Part shown: positions 5,010-6,590 of the stretch, piece by piece | Layout of the letters: every line of letters begins with the position of its first letter | Numbering within the stretch: the first letter of the stretch is position 1 | Source: Omnitrophica bacterium RIFOXYB12_FULL_50_7 | GTDB lineage: Bacteria > Omnitrophota > Omnitrophia > Omnitrophales > Aquincolibacteriaceae | NCBI GenBank assembly: GCA_001804345.1 | Contig: MHFU01000075.1 | Location: forward strand, 1 to 6,590 | Length of the DNA stretch: 6,590 nucleotides | Direction of reading: 5' to 3' | Program-made: the position numbers and the translations under genes | The notes under the pieces: model-generated | What the model was told of the DNA's origin: nothing | Databases searched by the model: none | The model's input: the letters and a program-made list of their open reading frames with translations, nothing else

Positions 5010-6590
5010 CTATTTCTTGAGGGCGTCCTGGGCCTTCTTTTCGATAAAAACGGCGAGAATGGAAAGGTCGCATGAGGAGATTCCGGAAATACGCGCCGCG
5101 TGCCCGATCGACTCAGGTTGAATTTTTTTTAGTTTTTCTTTTGCTTCACGGCCAATCCCCGGCACTTCGTCATAATTAAGATTCGTAGGTATCTTTCTTT
5201 TTTCGAGCTTTGAAAATTTTTGAACTTCGCGTCTCTGCTGGGCGATATATCCTTCGTACTTTATTTCGGTCTCAACACTATGAATCTCACAATCCGAAAG
5301 GGAGCCCGCGTGTAACCCTTTTGATATGAGTTGGTTATAGCTTGCTCCTGGACGCTTTAAATATTGGTACAGCGTTTCACCACCAGTCCTTTTTATTTTA
5401 AGTTCTTGCATGTCGCGCCGCATCCGGTCCATGCGCGCGTTAAACTCCGCGAAGTTTTCTTCGGAGATAAGATTGAACTGATGTCCGTAGAACAGGAGCC
5501 TCTCGTCCGCGTTGTCCTGGCGAAGCAGCAGCCGGAATTCTGCGCGCGACGTGAACATCCGATAGGGTTCGTTCGTACCGCAGGTCACGAGATCATCGAT
5601 CATCACTGCGATATATGCCTCGGTCCGATCGAGAACAAATTCGCCTCCGCCACAAAGTTTTCGAATAACGTTGAGGCCCGCCATGAGCCCCTGGGCCGCA
5701 GCTTCTTCGTAGCCGGACGTACAATTAATCTGGCCCGCAAAAAACAAGTTTCGTATCTTTTTGGTCTCGAGCGAATGTTTCAGTTGCGTGGGCGGCGCCG
5801 CGTCATACTCGATCGCATAGCCAAACCTCAGGATCTCGGCGTCCTCAAGCCCTCGGATCTGATGAAGAGCCGCCTCCTGGACATCCTTGGGAAGCGACGT
5901 CGAAAAACCATTCATGTAAATCTCAGGCGTGTTGCGCCCCTCCGGCTCTAAATAGATCTGATGGCTTTTTTTGTCCGGGAATTTCACGACCTTATCTTCC
6001 ACGGAAGGACAATACCTTGGACCGACTCCCGCGATCTGTCCAGAATAGAGAGGGGAACGGCTTAAATTTTTACGGATGTTGTCGTGCACTTTTTCGTTGG
6101 TGTGCGTCAAATAGCAGGGAAGTTGCTCGACAATAAGCTTTTTTGTCCGATACGAAAAAGGGTGTGGCGGCTCATCGCCCTGTTGTTCTTCCAGGAGTTC
6201 CCAACGAATGCTTTTCTGGTGGAGGCGGGGCGGAGTTCCTGTTTTGAAACGAACGAGTTCGATCCCGTGGCTCCGAAGCGAGGCGGAGAGCCCGACGGCG
6301 GGCAACTCACCGCGTCGTCCACCCGGAATTTTTTCTTCGCCCACGTGGATCAGCCCCTGTAAAAAAGTACCAGTGGTCAAGATCACGTGCTCGCCTAAAA
6401 AAGCTTCTCCTTCTTTCGTGCGAACGCCGTAACAAGCGCCGTCTTTTACGAGAAGCTCCGTAACCTGCCCTTGCCGGAGTGTGATATTTTTCTCCGACTC
6501 GAGAACGCGCTTCATATAAAGCTCGTACTGTTTTTTGTCCGCCTGCGCGCGCGGCGCCCACACCGCCGGACCTTTGGACTTGTTGAGCAT
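5010..6590 (-). CDS. mnmG: tRNA uridine-5-carboxymethylaminomethyl synthase MnmG (GidA), C-terminal part
   Basis: Partial gene: 526 residues ending at TAG, with the N-terminus beyond the high-coordinate edge. Aligned from memory to E. coli MnmG (629 aa), about 83 residues are missing, including the N-terminal FAD-binding GxGxxG. MnmG, with the GTPase MnmE, installs carboxymethylaminomethyl-type groups on wobble uridine 34 of certain tRNAs using FAD and methylene-tetrahydrofolate. Visible signatures: SKGPAVWAPRAQAD (5-18), FKTGTPPRLH (115-124), THTNEKVHDNIR (162-173), GPRYCPSVEDKVVKF (190-204; its Cys matches E. coli Cys277), QIYLEPEG (211-218), GYAIEYD (257-263), GYEEAAAQGL (293-302), EPYRMFTSRAEFRLLLRQDNAD (341-362 region), IKYEGYIAQQ (443-452), and C-terminal GHAARISGISSCDLSIL (496-512). 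One oddity is Cys290 in AGQINCTSGYEE, where the family has a nearly invariant Gly. The gene reads intact otherwise. Confidence 0.97.
   Translation of the reverse strand: MLNKSKGPAVWAPRAQADKKQYELYMKRVLESEKNITLRQGQVTELLVKDGACYGVRTKEGEAFLGEHVILTTGTFLQGLIHVGEEKIPGGRRGELPAVGLSASLRSHGIELVRFKTGTPPRLHQKSIRWELLEEQQGDEPPHPFSYRTKKLIVEQLPCYLTHTNEKVHDNIRKNLSRSPLYSGQIAGVGPRYCPSVEDKVVKFPDKKSHQIYLEPEGRNTPEIYMNGFSTSLPKDVQEAALHQIRGLEDAEILRFGYAIEYDAAPPTQLKHSLETKKIRNLFFAGQINCTSGYEEAAAQGLMAGLNVIRKLCGGGEFVLDRTEAYIAVMIDDLVTCGTNEPYRMFTSRAEFRLLLRQDNADERLLFYGHQFNLISEENFAEFNARMDRMRRDMQELKIKRTGGETLYQYLKRPGASYNQLISKGLHAGSLSDCEIHSVETEIKYEGYIAQQRREVQKFSKLEKRKIPTNLNYDEVPGIGREAKEKLKKIQPESIGHAARISGISSCDLSILAVFIEKKAQDALKK

Noticed and set aside
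4811..5073. Small open frames on both strands at the mnmG 3' end
   Set aside because: These 69-codon frames overlap each other or the mnmG end, have no ribosome site, and have no recognisable domain.
5364..5951. 195-codon plus-strand open frame
   Set aside because: It is antisense to mnmG, which is conserved throughout this stretch; there is no ribosome site or family signal.

Overview
This window is a co-oriented, minus-strand stretch of a bacterial chromosome. Reading in the direction of transcription, from high to low coordinates, it holds: the C-terminal 526 residues of the tRNA-modification enzyme MnmG; a roughly 700 bp gene-free region; the chromosome-partition pair parA (soj) and parB (spo0J); an ABC-type sugar-binding lipoprotein; and the N-terminal 281 residues of a GH94 (former GT36) disaccharide phosphorylase that runs off the low-coordinate edge.

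The chromosomal partition locus is complete. ParA has the deviant Walker A motif, ParB has the GERRFRA CTP-binding box and a helix-turn-helix, and there are two parS centromere sites. The site at 4748-4763 matches the 16-bp consensus exactly. The site at 4322-4337 has one end mismatch and sits in the parA leader, between a candidate sigma-70 promoter (4407-4434) and the parA Shine-Dalgarno. The usual mnmG-rsmG-parA-parB order is broken: no rsmG is recognisable between mnmG and parA. That space instead holds the parS sites, a perfect 28-bp palindrome and AT-rich sequence.

The low-coordinate third is a separate carbohydrate module. It has its own extended -10 promoter (2281-2289), a lipoprotein substrate-binding protein of the SBP_bac_1 type and, 41 nt downstream, a cytoplasmic GH94 enzyme. 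This suggests import of a beta-linked disaccharide or oligosaccharide followed by energy-saving phosphorolysis. The ABC permeases are not in the window.

The organism is a bacterium of moderate GC with a lipoprotein lipobox and a chromosomal Soj/Spo0J system. The gene set and protein style would suit an uncultivated lineage such as Omnitrophota, Elusimicrobiota or relatives, but this is a weak guess and cannot be settled from the sequence alone. By hand count, GC is uneven: 21 of 60 bases in parA at 4081-4140 are G or C, against 33 of 60 in the GH94 gene at 601-660. I see no phage, CRISPR, tRNA or rRNA gene, and no convincing novel multi-gene system. The most unusual parts are the palindrome and the missing rsmG.
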